Source: Acanthaster planci
Taxonomy: Eukaryota > Echinodermata > Asteroidea > Valvatida > Acanthasteridae
Assembly: GCF_001949145.1 (NCBI RefSeq)
Contig: NW_019091360.1
Span: forward strand, 2,523,916 to 2,587,915
Direction: 5' to 3'
DNA length: 64,000 nt
Made by a program: the position numbers and the translations under genes. Numbering within the stretch: the first letter of the stretch is position 1; every line of letters begins with the position of its first letter. The notes under the pieces are model-generated. The model was not told where the DNA came from. It saw only the letters and a program-made list of their open reading frames with translations, and searched no databases. Shown here in pieces: positions 26,971 to 39,285 of the stretch.

Positions 26971-27762
26971 GTACTTGACTCCTGCATGGGTGTGCTCTTA
27001 AAAATACTGATGCTAAACAAGAAAGGCATCAGTCCACGCTAGAATTGAGCTAATCTGAGACTTTCTCTTTGTGTCAAGGACCCGTAACTGCCCATTGTTA
27101 TCCATAATGGAATGTTTTAAATTAGAAGTGGAACCGGTTTAGGATTTGTGATAAAGCAGAGTTTCGAGCAATTAAGCAGAGGTTTGGGATCTGCGATTAA
27201 AGTCATCTACATGTACATGTACTTAAGAAAAATTATCGACAAACTGGTATTGATCATAATACTCGCATTTAATATCAGGCATGTCTAGATTTGTGTCAGT
27301 ATCTGTTCTGGAATCAGTAAATGGCATATTGTATACCATTGGTCAGAATGTTCTCAACATGAAATTGATGAACATTTGTACTAATTAGTCTCACTCATGA
27401 ACATACATGGAATTGTAAATAAGGCTGTATACATGATCCTTGAACATGCTAAATGTACTTGTACCATACATCCAGATGCATGTGATTTCCCTCAGCAAAT
27501 GGAGTTTAGACCTACATGATTGCTTACTTAGCTCCCACAACCAAGATCGTCTGGAATTTCTTCCTCCATGCTTCTGTCAGAAAATAATTTTCTTATAAAA
27601 ATAAACAAAACTATAGAGATTAGTGGAAACAAAGTTAGTGAATGAGTGGAATGGTGGAGCTGCTTGTTGCCTCACAACTTGCACACCACTATTTATTCAT
27701 TCCTCATCTAGTAATAAATTCTGAAAATCACAGAATTTAAACTTCACAATGTCTTGATAATA

Positions 27763-27930
27763 CGGTCAGTTTACAATAGTGCGCTTCCAATAGTTTGCAA
27801 CGCAATGGCCAATCACCATGCTCAGAATCTGTCAACCCAACGCGCGTTTGGAAAGGGTCGACAGGTTTCTCGCTATGATTGGTCAACGCATTGCAAACTC
27901 CAGGAGGCGTACCATTGTGAATCGACCGCA
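27763..27930. mobile_element. hairpin MITE, about 168 bp
   Basis: An imperfect inverted repeat of about 65 bases per arm. The left arm runs CGGTCAGTTTACAATAGTG to TTTGCAACGCAATGGCCAAT; the right arm read in reverse gives CGGTCGATTCACAATGGTAC to TTTGCAATGCGTTGACCAAT. A spacer of about 30-40 bases separates them. No transposase. Superfamily unknown; target-site duplication unclear. Confidence 0.6.
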
Positions 27931-28425
27931 TTGGACTTGTACATGATGATTTACTAGCTCAACTTCCCATGCTGTGGAAGGGAGCAAAGACGCTGCATGA
28001 TCGCTTTTGATGTACACTGTAAGCGTTTTTTATCTGTCCGTCTGCTGTGCTGTGCAATTAGGTAAAAAAAAAAGATAGCAGATGCACCTCCCAATCTAAG
28101 GCTGTGGAGGCCATAGCTAGGGATATCAGGAACAAATGGTTTTTAGTACTTCTACATGTACATAGTACGATATCCCAAGTTCTTGTGTACATGTAATTGA
28201 CTCCACAATTCATCGGCGCCTGCCCAGTTTTGGATCACATGATTCTGTGAAGTACTAGTTGCGGCGAATCTACTGGGTCACCCATGGCTGGGAAGTATCG
28301 CTCAGCAATTACCACCAGGCAGGATGGTTTAAATGTTCTACCAATAGTGATATCACTACATGTACATGTACCTTAGCGGAACTGGTCAGTTTTTGACTTG
28401 GTTAAATAGGTGATTAGCGTGTCCT

Positions 28426-28791
28426 CTAAAATAGTACAGTCCATTCTCTGGACATTGCTAATGTTGCTGAAATGTAGAAATCCAGTGTAGCAAATAAAGC
28501 AAGTGAATAGTATTCGTAGGTCATCCAGCCCCATGCATCGGAGTGCCCGCACGCTCTGTACAAGCTTGCCATTATCTCGGATGTTACAGGCTCTTTTCTC
28601 AGTGGAGTTGATGCTGTTAACCTCCTGTAGCCTTGTAGTGCCATCTTGACCAACAAGCTATCTGTAGGTGATGATACTCCAGCTAAACTATGAACCCAAT
28701 TGACTACAGCTGATGCAGTGTCTGCTGCAGATTTTTGCATACTTCGGAGGAGTGAAGATACATATAGCGGCTCTATTGAAAAGATTGGCAC
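28426..28791 (-). pseudogene. tyrosine recombinase N-terminal relic
   Basis: The frame contains VVNWVHSLAGVSSPTDS, VKMALQGYRRLTA and LRKEPVTSEIMASLY, the pattern of the SAM-like N-terminal domain of tyrosine recombinases carried by DIRS-like elements. The catalytic R..HxxR..Y part is absent and the end is decayed. It lies on the same strand as the gag-like relic at 26.5-27.0 kb but upstream of it, the reverse of the usual gag-then-recombinase order, so the two need not be one element. Confidence 0.5.
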
Positions 28792-28984
28792 CCTGGTCTA
28801 GGAGGATGCCCACAACTCCCACTTTTTCCAGGAAGCACTGTATGTTTTCATAGTGGATGGCACTCTTGCTGACGTGAGTAACGTTGGAGAAGATTGAGGG
28901 TGATGTGTCACAGGTTGGGGTCGCTGATGCTGTCGGAGAGCTTCATCCATTTATCTGGAATTCAGGAAAAGAACAACAAGAAAA

Positions 28985-29150
28985 GCAGCAAAGTTGCTTT
29001 CGATACCCGCAGTGGGGTGGGCATGAAAATTGACAGAGTAACCAGATTTGCTTCCAGTACCCAGAAATGGGATGGATATTGAAATCAGGAAAGCGTCCAA
29101 AGTTGCTTTCAGTACCTGCAAATGGTGTATATATAGGTCAACAAAGCTGC
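28985..29150. repeat. short tandem repeat, about three units of 50-60 bp
   Basis: CAAAGTTGCTTTCGATACCC, CAGATTTGCTTCCAGTACCC and CAAAGTTGCTTTCAGTACCT recur with similar downstream sequence. Units are imperfect. No coding potential claimed. Confidence 0.6.
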
Positions 29151-29377
29151 CAACTGTGCTTTTCTTGGTAACTCTTTTTTTCTGTTTTTTTTAAATTAAT
29201 ATCATAAGGGGCTAACCCAAGATAAAACCTCAATCTAGAAACAAATAAGCATATGTGGTCAAAATATTCATAAAGAATTTGAAAATGTAGAGTCGTGGGA
29301 TTCTTAGACTAATTCGGTGCCCAACGTCAATCTGAACTTTACAGTTCAGCACTCAGTGGCCATGTAAAACCCCCATC

Positions 29378-29880
29378 TTATGGAGGAACCATGGACGCGA
29401 CCTGGGCGTACGTTGGACGAGGGTCATGCCCCCCTTTTTCAATCAAGTCTATAATTAAGAATCCTGTTACTGGCCTGTTTGTGGGGATGGGCAGGTTGAG
29501 GGAGAGTGGGTCACAGCTGCTCAGCGAAGAGTGAGTTGAATCAACAACTCCCGCAATATATACTGCACTGCATGTTTGTATATTTGCATATTTCACGCGA
29601 AAGTCCTTGCGGAGACTGAAAAGATGCTTTTCCCTCAGTATTTGATGCTGATGTCTTATCTTGAGTAGTTCATTATCTGTCAAAAAAATTGGATAACCCT
29701 TGAAAAGATTGTTCTTGAGAAATTTAGTCGCGCTTCCCAGGATCCTCACTTTATCAGCAGACCAAAGTAATTTGATGTGTGTCAGTCTCGTGCAGATTTA
29801 CGGCCTTCACCTTGCCCATGGCACATTACATGTGCATCGTGTGATGTACATGTACCCTGGCGCCGTTGCCCAGATGTGTG
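29378..29880 (-). pseudogene. possible LINE ORF1-like relic
   Basis: The minus strand contains HRLGNGAR-like sequence, then after frame changes LGSATKFLKNNLFKGYPIFL and a basic stretch with RKDFRVKYANIQ. This resembles the RNA-binding/C-terminal part of L1-type ORF1 proteins, where HRLG is followed by a LK..LFKG..IFL segment. Several frameshifts are present. The resemblance is by eye only. Confidence 0.35.
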
Positions 29881-29889
29881 GCTCTTTTT

Positions 29890-31456
29890 GACTTCTGGTA
29901 CATTCAACATGATCAGTTTGTACATGTAGTAGAAAGCTGATTATGACCACAACTAAGACAATTAGTGAGACTACATGTAAATCTCAATACGTTAATAAGA
30001 AATAAATTAATTTGCAGAGCCAAATGAAGAAGCGTGTTACTGTGGCTGACCCATGCGCACTATTCTTGACTTTATTTCATGACGGAATTTGGACTGAGAA
30101 AAAACTGCTGAGAAAAAAATGAACATGCAAAAAATGGTAAATTTAGAAAGCATAAGAAAGAAGAATTTGATTTTACAGAGCAGAAAATTCTGGACCCTCT
30201 TAATAACAAACTGCCAAATTGGTCCATCTTACAAAATGACAGCAAAAGGCACCTTTAAGAACTTACCATAAGTAATCAATTGAACCCTAAACATGCGAAA
30301 GGGAAAACACTGTTTTTGCTGCAAAAAAGGCAGCAATAAAAGTAAAACTTATGTACAATTAGTACATGTGACAATAAACATGGAAAGTTCAAGTTGGTAA
30401 GTTACTTGTGCACAAATTTGACAGAACTGCGCTACTAATCGCCACGTGCGCTGAATATTCGTGAACGTATGCACACACTTAAAGCTGTACATCATACATG
30501 TACTGTACACATGTCACAATCACACGCACGATCTGCACAAGTACGACGTTGTTGATGCACTGTATATGGACACCAGGGCCGTTCTCTAAACCACGGCTTG
30601 GGCTCCATTTTTAGCTGTAGCATAAATAAAGCCTGGAGCGGAGCTCATTCTTGAATTAAAGGGTGTCACTGTGATTTAGAGTATGTCTGAAATAGTGCGA
30701 TTTATGCAGCAGGGTGTCCTGCAACACGCTGAAACTATGGATATCATAATGGCTGTGGCAGTAAATCCTTGGTGAGAACCCTGATTTCATCAGTGGATTG
30801 ACCTCAATGGCACTCGTATTATGATATGTACATTGTGTGACATACATGTACGGTGTACGTGTTTTGGACCGGGTCATGGTTCTTTGGCTGGCGTGGATGG
30901 ACAATTCACAATGCGATTTGGCTGTCATTTACCTTTCTGGAATGAATTTTGAGTACATAATCATTGAGATTTGAAGCTTTTTATGGTGGAGGTACATGTA
31001 TATGGTGCTACCACAAACCATTCCAGTTTACTTACATAATCATTGCTTTTTAGATTTTCAAGCATACTCAAAATTGTTCAAGTACATTTTGTATGTACTT
31101 TTTAAGCTTAAAGTTGCAAATGGCAATTGTATGGTGAAACTATGATCGTACTGGCAAAAGATTGGTTGCATTTGCAATTGATTTAGGCATTATCTAAAGC
31201 ATTGAAGATAACTGTATTTTGCTAAACTAGTGGTGCTTTTATAAAAATCCACGGCAGGTTAACTAACACAGAGCCTTGTTTGTTGTATATGGCAATCTGC
31301 AGGTTGTGGATGTAATGCTGGAAACTATACTAGATTTGGGTGGTTTCTCAAAATACTAAGAAAACAAATTAGTTACGGTAAAAATACTTAGAAGTATCAA
31401 TACGTGAATTAAAAAAAGTTCTGTTTCAGTCATTGGGAAAACAACAAGACAGCATT
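29890..31456. other. no gene recognised
   Basis: AT-rich sequence with scattered TACATG words. No splice-framed open reading frame, repeat family or RNA gene was identified. Confidence 0.4.
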
Positions 31457-31462
31457 TTTATT
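31457..31462 (-). promoter_or_regulatory. candidate poly(A) signal
   Basis: AATAAA on the minus strand, about 105 bases past the stop of the candidate terminal exon at 31567. Supports that exon only weakly, since the region is AT-rich. Confidence 0.25.
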
Positions 31463-31566
31463 TGTTCTTCTTTAGGATTCAATTGGCAACACTTGTTATT
31501 TAAAATCCATCAATTGAAAATTTATCGATTCGTCAAATATGTTATCCCCCTGTGATGTGTATCTGT

Positions 31567-31769
31567 TTAAGTGAGTAACTCCTCTAAGCATTGGCAGATG
31601 ACTCGCATAATGTCCCCCAAGAATAAGTGGGTTTTGTAACAGGTGGTTTTGGATGTAACAAACTTTGCAGGAAACCGTGTCCTCTTACATCCACATCTGT
31701 GGAAATTTCTCACACCCAAAATGTGTTGTTTCACAATGGAAAGCCCTTCTGTTGGCAAACCAACTTCAG
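31567..31769 (-). CDS. candidate terminal exon, unknown product
   Basis: A minus-strand acceptor (long T-rich run ending TTTTTTCTCAG) opens a frame of 66 complete codons to a stop at 31567, with AATAAA about 105 bases beyond (31457-31462, minus). Features include LPTEGLSIVKQHILGV, a cysteine/basic patch RCGCKRTRFP and C-terminal LGDIMRVICQCLEELL. The family is not recognised. It lies just downstream of a LINE relic on the same strand and might be unrelated host sequence or a chance frame. Confidence 0.3.
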
Positions 31770-31929
31770 CTGAGAAAAAATAAATATTGAATGAAGTGCT
31801 TAATAGGTATTTCACATCAATTCAAATTTGATTTGAAGATGCACTTTCTGTGTTTTGTGTGTGACCGTTTTCCTTTGGATTGATCTTTAGTAAGATTTCC
31901 GCTTTTGAATTGAACACAAACACAGATAA

Positions 31930-32880
31930 TAATGCAGCCTTTAGTTGATAAGCAATTATTGAAATCATAATACACAAACAGTATCAGTAAAGGCAGACCG
32001 TTCTTTGATGGTTTTCCCTTGCAGTTGTCATACAGTGAAGATAATATCAATGGTGCTGCGTGCTGCCCCAAATCCACGTTATGATGATTCTGGGAGAGCA
32101 GAATCAGGGACTGGCATAAGGCGAGATAGCGGTAGTTTGCCAAAATACTTTGCCTTAGACTGACAATTAAGAGCGAAATTCCATGTTAGTTCCCACAATC
32201 ACGTCAATCTCCCTAACGTTCGAAGTTGGTGACAATAACGGCATGATGGAACTGTTGCGGAAGCTAATTAGTCTCCCAACAGTGGATGAATAGCTCGTAT
32301 AGAGCATGGAGCAGCTTGTCACCACCTGCCTAGATCACTTCAGTTACGATTCCGTCTATGCCGGCAGCCATTCAGACTTCGGTTCTATGCTGTTGCACAT
32401 GAATGTGAAATCTTAGCTTAAGGTGAATTATGATGTGGTCTGTTGCATGTACATGTAGGTAGTCAGCACCATGCAGAGCTCATGTGATGCAGACATCAGA
32501 GAGGTGGGCTCTTTTGGTGATGATGTAATCTAATAGGTGCCTATGTTTGGATCTTGGGTTTTGCCAGGTGTTGCAGTGATGGCTGTGTAGCGTAATGAAT
32601 GTGTTTTTGATTGGCCAGGTAGAATTCTGTTTAACGTGCTAGCAGTCTGTCACCATTTAGTGACTGGGGACCAGGTGGCATGATCATGACCAGCACGGGC
32701 ATTGAAGTCTCCATTTACTGCATACATGTACATGTCTGACCAATTGTGGAAGTCCTCTGACAAAATGTCCAAATGATCTAGAAACTTGAATTATCAGTTG
32801 AGTCGCATTCATTTTGGCTTTGAGCAGAGGTTTGTTAACTGTTGCTTTGCGGAAATATCGGTGAATCCACTTGGGCATGT
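31930..32880 (-). pseudogene. LINE relic: AP endonuclease and reverse transcriptase fragments
   Basis: Read on the minus strand, an APE-type endonuclease motif NGDFNARAGHDHATW appears near 32,664-32,711. Downstream come decayed endonuclease C-terminal segments, then reverse-transcriptase segments: an AGIDGI..EVI..GGDKLLHALYEL region (about 32,310-32,375), a GDWRRC stretch, and LPESS..GFG..RSTIDIIF (about 32,030-32,090). Stops and frameshifts are frequent and the intervening part of ORF2 is deleted, so it is dead. The order (endonuclease then RT) fits a non-LTR retrotransposon; the clade is not determined. Confidence 0.7.
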
Positions 32881-34842
32881 GTTTTCATGGAATAGATTCA
32901 AGACAGTACATGTACATTTCAATAGTAGATCATGAACTCTGTAGATCAGCAGTTCACTAGTACACAGCTTTTGGTACCAGTACATGTATGTGTATGGGGA
33001 AATACTTTTCTGGTATCTTGTGTTACATGACGATTGCCTTTTCTATGCCCCAGTTGTCTAATCAACACAGCATTTTCAACTGGGTCGTGTGTGTTCCAGA
33101 CTCGAAATAAAGTCTATCCAAGAAGTGGGGTAAGGGGGGGGGGCAACACACCATTCAAACGAAGAATAGAAGGCTGTCACATTGTAACTTTTGTTGAGGT
33201 CACAACCATTAGTGTAAGAAAGTTTTCACAGGATGATTGACGTGTATAATGTAGCAATCTCATTTGCATTGAATATGAAGCCTGTGTGGTATTAGGCATT
33301 GGCAAGTTGCCAGAATTCTGCACACTGCATGCAGTGATCTGTGAGCGTTATGCTTTTGCATAATACGCTGAAGACACTGTTTATTGTGGTATGTAAGCAC
33401 TGGCAAATTGGATCCTTAGGCTCAGTAGAGAAATACTGGTACAATATGTACGGTTTAACAGGTATATGTACCGGTAAGTACCAGTATCGTCCCTTCATGA
33501 ACTCCCAAATCACCTGTAATATGGCGGAATTGCTGGATGCATTCTGGAATCGGATCTCAAGGGAATGGAATCAATGACTTGTATGGATCACATGTAGATT
33601 CCTCAAAAAGTGAAATCTTGACTTCGATTCCAAGTTTGGAATCTATTACCAATTCCTGCATGGATTTGTCCAACACTACATGTACCAGTAATTGTATGTT
33701 CTACAAAGGTACACGTACACATGTACATGTAGATGATAGCTTGTGGCTACAACTATGTACTATACAAGTACTGGTATCTCTTCTGTGAAGACGAGATGTG
33801 AAGAAGAAATGTACCATTTAATATACCTGTTCAATGCTTTGCGAGGAATACCCTTGGAATGAGTACACATTGAAAACTGGTGAGTCCACAGTCGGGTAGC
33901 TAGTGGATCTTCATGAATTCTTTCCAATAGGTTTTACTGAAAAACATCATTTAGTCAAACTGTACAGGAGTGGAGAAGAACATTGTGCTATCCAAAGTTC
34001 TAGTGTTCGTTTTCCGCTATTTTGAGAGCTTACAGTTTCGGTACATGTCTACAGGGTTTCACTGTTAATACTTGCAGATTTTCTGTAAGAGCCAGTTCTT
34101 GAATGAATGACATTTTTAAGGATTTCCCTCACAGTTCCAAAGAACCTAGTGATTTTTTTAAGTTAAGGTTGGGAAATATTGTGGTGACTGGTCAAAAAAG
34201 TGTAACATGATTTCCTGTGTGGCACCAACAGGGCTTGTACATTGTACTTGTATACATGTATGTGGTCCATTGGTGGTACGGTCATCAAGCAAGTACAATG
34301 TACATGTAGCTCTGAGGGCACGGTAACATTAGTAGGTCTGGACCTGTTGTAAGCTGTTGCATTGAATTGAAATTTTCAAAAGCATGATTTGCTCAAGTTC
34401 TTTGTTTCCTAAATTGCATGTGCATGTACTATAAGTCTGTTACATGAATGCAAATCTGGTGGCTTTGGCTGAGAAATAGATTACTTGGTTGATTATTTTT
34501 ATGGTCAAGGAGATTGTGACCCAATCCAGAACTGGATAAACTGATGAGGAAAAGTGTCATCGGCACTTTTGATGATCCTGCATATTCCAAATTAAGAGCT
34601 TAAACTTGGAAAATAATTTAAACATTTCTCATTGCAAGAGTGGCAGTTAATTTGTGGATTGCTGAGCTACCATCAGACAGATTTTGCTGTAGAGATAAAG
34701 CTGAACTCTGACTTTTACTGCAAAATTGTTTGCACTTGCAAAGATTCATAAAAGTGCAGCACAGGCTCCAGGGAAGGTTATTTCTTTTCCGCAAGAAAAC
34801 ATAGCAAAAATTGTATAGACTGTTTCTTTGATTCTCCTTCAG
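32881..34842. other. no gene recognised
   Basis: Rich in GTACATGTA and ACCGGTAC/CCAGTACC words (for example 33,460-33,490 and 33,700-33,735) and a G10 run near 33,135. No coding or mobile feature supported. Confidence 0.4.
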
Positions 34843-34927
34843 GTTGATGAGAACAACTTGCCTACATGGACGTTTATAGAAGGGACACCACATCCATCTT
34901 GAACGAGTTCTTGGAGCTGTCAAAAAG
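34843..34927 (+). repeat. exon-like module, copy 1 (pseudoexon)
   Basis: An 85-base segment bounded by GATTCTCCTTCAG and AAAAG|GTAAGATT. It begins GTTGATGAGA and ends with a GAGTTCTTGGAGCTGTC block, shared with three other copies in the window. Frames are interrupted (TGA or TAG in each full-length reading), so it is probably a dead exon, but both splice sites are kept. The upstream 60 bases also resemble those of copies 2 and 4. Confidence 0.55.
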
Positions 34928-36857
34928 GTAAGATTTCTCATTCTGTTTGGACTGAAAATTGGCATCGGAAAACTACATGTAGCTAGTAGACCATCACTTA
35001 AGTGTTTCTAGTCATTGCTGTAGACAATTACTGCTAAGTTAATAAACCACGAAGCATGATCACTGTGACAACACCATTATATGAGCCATGATCTTTTATG
35101 CATGATAATCAAACCAGCATTAATCCCTGCCGGCTGTCATAAGAATCTTCTATCGCCATCAAGCCATAACTACAGGAAAAAAAATTGCAACTAAATGTAA
35201 CCACGGTGGCAATCCGTACAAAAAGCAGTCTGCTATGTGATTCCCCCGGTAAACAGTCAGCTCAGTGCATCCAGTCACGACCCTAAAAAACACAAACAGC
35301 TCAGTATTCTTTGGCATTCCTTCATTAGCAGTGGCACAGTTTTTGCTTACGCCTACATGTACATAATCGTACATGTAACTCAATGGAATGTTTTGTTTCG
35401 TTTAGATTTTTCTAAATGGTTTCCCATGGCTGGCTGGACCAGTAATGTTAACTTTTCAATAGTCTGAATTTTTTCCATTTTTTTTTTACACCAATGTTGC
35501 ATCCAAATCGTACTCATAGTCTTTTTTTTATAGGACACAAAATTCCAGATTGTTTATATTAATCAATAAACTCAAGTTGAGTAATTATTTTCCTAGTTGG
35601 GGATTTTTTTAGTTTTGGGTTGCTTGACTTACCTATTTGTTTTTTAGTACTACGTTTTAAGATGAGTTCTGTTTGAAAGGTTAAATGTACAGTACATGTA
35701 AGCTTCTTACTCCCCAAGTTTTGTTCTCAGAAAATTTCTGGAAAAAGAATTTTGGCAATATTTTGGCAATACGTGTACATGTATGTTCAATTTGTAGTTT
35801 GCTTTTTTTGGATAGTTTGTAAAAAATCACACTAGCCGAAACATGGACAAACCATTTACAGGGGGGTAGGTCGCTCATTATGTACATGTATATCGACAGT
35901 CATTTAAACTTTGCACCAAATTTCTGTCAAACTCAAACGACTGAAAAAATTTCCTGTTTTTGCAAATTTGCCAAAAGATGAACGTATAGTTTCAGATCAC
36001 GCATGCAAAGCACATGCTCGGTCATAACGAATTGAGGGGATTTGGTTGTTAGCTTGCTGTGTAGCTCAAAAGTTGAGTTGAAATTTGAACAAATTCTGTG
36101 TTTAGTTAGCTGGAATTCTGACACATAAACTACAGTGTATTACATGTATAATGTATCAATATCAAAATTAAAAGGGCTTATCAGAAAATCTGCTTGTGAC
36201 AGTGGTTCTCACTTGATTATGAAGAAGTCTTTGAAGCATCTGGAACCACATGTACATGTAGCCTACATGTACCGGTACGTTTAAGACAACACTTGTCAGC
36301 GCTTTTATTCCCACTTTTGTCCCAAAATTAAAAGCTTCAATTTTGCAAATAACTTGTGGAACGTGACTCTCCAGCACACAGAGTGGACTGTTAACCAAAT
36401 AAGTTTTGATTTTTTTTGTCATAGGCGCTGGACCATGGCAAATTTTCAAATGGGACTGTAGGTTTTTAATACGCTATTCACAAAACATAGATCTGTCCAT
36501 GTACAGTACCTTCATTTTCATTTCACCATTAACTTTATTAAAGTTATTTTACAAAGTCCCAGCAAGTGTGAGCTCGTTCAGCTAACAAACATTTTACTTT
36601 AGGCAATCTGTTTGCCCATTCGGATGGCATTTTTCAGTGAAACCAAACTGCTTGCCCTTCACACAGTACGTGTACTGTACATGTACATATGCCACTCAAA
36701 TGCATACAAATGCTGTCACTGGTCAATGCCAAATGCAACACAAGGCGAGACATACATCTACATCTAAGTGTGAGAATTCAGGAGAGCTACCGGTAGTGCA
36801 TCCGCGCACTTTGAGTTTAATACTTAACAGTCCAAGGCAGATTTTTTTTTCATTTTA

Positions 36858-39285
36858 GGGCTGAGTTAAATCAAATAATTCAATCTTCGAATATTTGACC
36901 TTCAATTTGATTGTCAATTTGATCGAATATTCGGTCATACCGGCTGGCAGATGGTTCTTTTCTAATACCCGTGTATGTTAGCCAAAGCATTTTTTTTTCA
37001 AAAATTAATCAGAATTGGAGCATAATTAGTTAACTGAAATAATTTCTACTTCTTATAAGAACTTTATTGCTGATTTCTGGGGAGACTACGCTGGCCAAAA
37101 GAAAGAAATCTACAAATACTTTTACTTTTCTGTCAAAAATACTTTGAAAATATGTGCATTGTCCTTTTTTTATGGAATTAATGTAAGTTGGCAAAGATTG
37201 GGATCTGTGCTCCAGGCATACATGCATTTGTTACTCCACAGTGTACCGTACCTCTGTACTATGCTAGTATGTGAAGTACTGGTAATTTATGACATCAGCA
37301 TCGTGGAAGATTTTTAAAGAAATACGTACAGGTGACTCTCCACTGAGGAATGAATAAATTTCTAAGAGGTATTGTCCCTTCTTGATGTTACTCTTTGAGT
37401 TTTCTAGGAGAGTAACCCTGTAGAAAGACTCCAGTTAATTAAAATCTTTACTAGTGCTGCAGCCGAACTGCCATACCGAACCAAAAATCATTGAACATAC
37501 ATGTATCGTAGCACTTTCAAACCAAACTGAACCAAACTGGTCGGCTCGGATTTTTGGCTTTAATATGGCATAGCATTAACAGCGCCCAGAATGCACTCAA
37601 GAAAACTTGATAAAAAAGCAAACATTACAAAAAATGGATAACAAGTTATGCCGCTCCAGCGCTCGGCACATGTGCATGATGTGTACACACGTACTATAAA
37701 TGTACATGTACAGTAAACTTACAATGGCCCCGCATCACGCTATGGTTGTAAAAAGCAAGTAGTGAGTATTCACTAATAATGAACACAGAACATGCAATGT
37801 ACCGCAACAATTCTAAATTTTCACTACATCCAATTGTGCTTATGCATATTCAGATTTAGCGTTATGTTTGCTAATCTCCAATAGCTAATCCTTCCAATGT
37901 TAAGCCAGTGATGTCATAAATGGCCATGCAAAATGAATTTTGATTGAATGCTGATCACAGTCGCACTCGTGCTTGATCGAAGGCTACTCCAGAGGGAAAA
38001 CTGATTTTGCCAGGCGGGCCGATGCAGTGCTCCAGCGCGTGACAAGATTTGGTTGGGGACGGTGACCTAACTTGCCTTTCATTTGATCATATTTGATCGA
38101 AGTCGTAGTGTAAATACATGTACGTTGTAATGGAATTTTGCCAGATCTCTAAATTGTTCACAAATCTCAAAATGCTATTATCCGTTCGAAAAAGACTGAT
38201 GGAAAATTGCCCCTTTGGCCACTTGGGCACTGTCCTGGAAAAGAATGCTGACTTGATACCAAGGTTCTTCTGTGAATACATCAAAAGCCATAGTTTGGTA
38301 GTTGAATCTGTTTGGTGAAATATAACCAAACACTTCACTCGAAATCCAATTTTATCTTGTATCCTGTGAAGAAGGAAACTCACATTTTCAGCATGCTGTT
38401 TTTTGCTGTTTTCATATCCTACGATCGCTGTGTTGAGTCAAGCATGGTCCAAACACAGCCGCTTTTGGTCAGCCAACCACGGTCGGAAACTGTCAAACCT
38501 CAGACAGTAACTTTTATGGAATTTTTGCTCCTATACAAACTTTGGCAAAACAGTTTAGAAAAAAAAAAGTTCACATCGAAGTTGCTTGTAGATGGGGATG
38601 GAGAGGAGATTCATTGCTTGTATTAACATATTTTATACACGGAAATACTACATACGACAAGGTCGTAGCGTGCTCTTCGATATCTCAATGTGCATGTACG
38701 TACATGTGTATACATGTCTGGAACCGAACTGAAGTTCGGCAAAAAATTTCCGAATTGTGTCCAAAGCAAACCCGAACTGAACCTTGGCACTACATGTAGA
38801 CCAGCTTGTATATGATGCAAGCAGCTTGGGTGACTCTGACATTGAATATTTAATATCTATTTCCATATTCTAGGATGGATTTTTCATTTTGCTGTTGGGC
38901 ATATTTGCTGACTTTAACAGTCTAGAATCACGTTTAAATAAGTCATAAAAAGTGTAAAAAGATCGCCAAACATTCAGGAGTCGTCTCTTCCCAATGTATT
39001 TCATCTTTTCATGTTGGAATACAGTTTACACGAGAGTGCGCAATATGATTTAACAGGTCACAATAAACCAGCCCATAACCACAGTGATCCCTGCCCAAGA
39101 ATTTGGTCATTTGCTACCATACACCTGATTTAAGCTTGTGTACTGCAAAAGAATCTCTAACCATAGAATGCAATTTTGTTTCTTTTTTCGTGCATTTTGC
39201 ATCTGAATATTCCACTTTTAAAAACAATATTCCAATACTGGATGATTGATTGAATATTCGAATATTTGACACAACTTTAACGTTG
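36858..39285. mobile_element. possible TIR DNA transposon, non-autonomous
   Basis: The left end (AGGGCTGAGTTAAATCAAATAATTC, then TTCGAATATTTGAC) resembles the inverse of the right end (GAATATTCGAATATTTGACACAAC) near 39,240-39,285. A related copy of the left end occurs alone near 22,780. Nested inside (about 37,450-38,797) is a second inverted pair built on CCGAACTG/GAACCAAACTG words that starts TAGTGC and ends GCACTA. Neither shows a clear target-site duplication, and no transposase frame is visible. Confidence 0.35.
38941..39161 (+). repeat. perfect 221-bp direct duplication, copy 1
   Basis: Runs from AGTCATAAAAAGTGTAAAAA to GCAAAAGAATCTCTAAC. Reading it against 40,397-40,617 I find no mismatch. 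Flanks differ completely at both ends. Perfect identity in a region where every other repeat is diverged means a recent copy or an assembly effect. Confidence 0.9.

Noticed and set aside
37452-38797. Clear hAT element with 8-bp target-site duplication
   Set aside because: Inverted words exist and the ends read TAGTGC/GCACTA, but the flanking 8 bases do not match.
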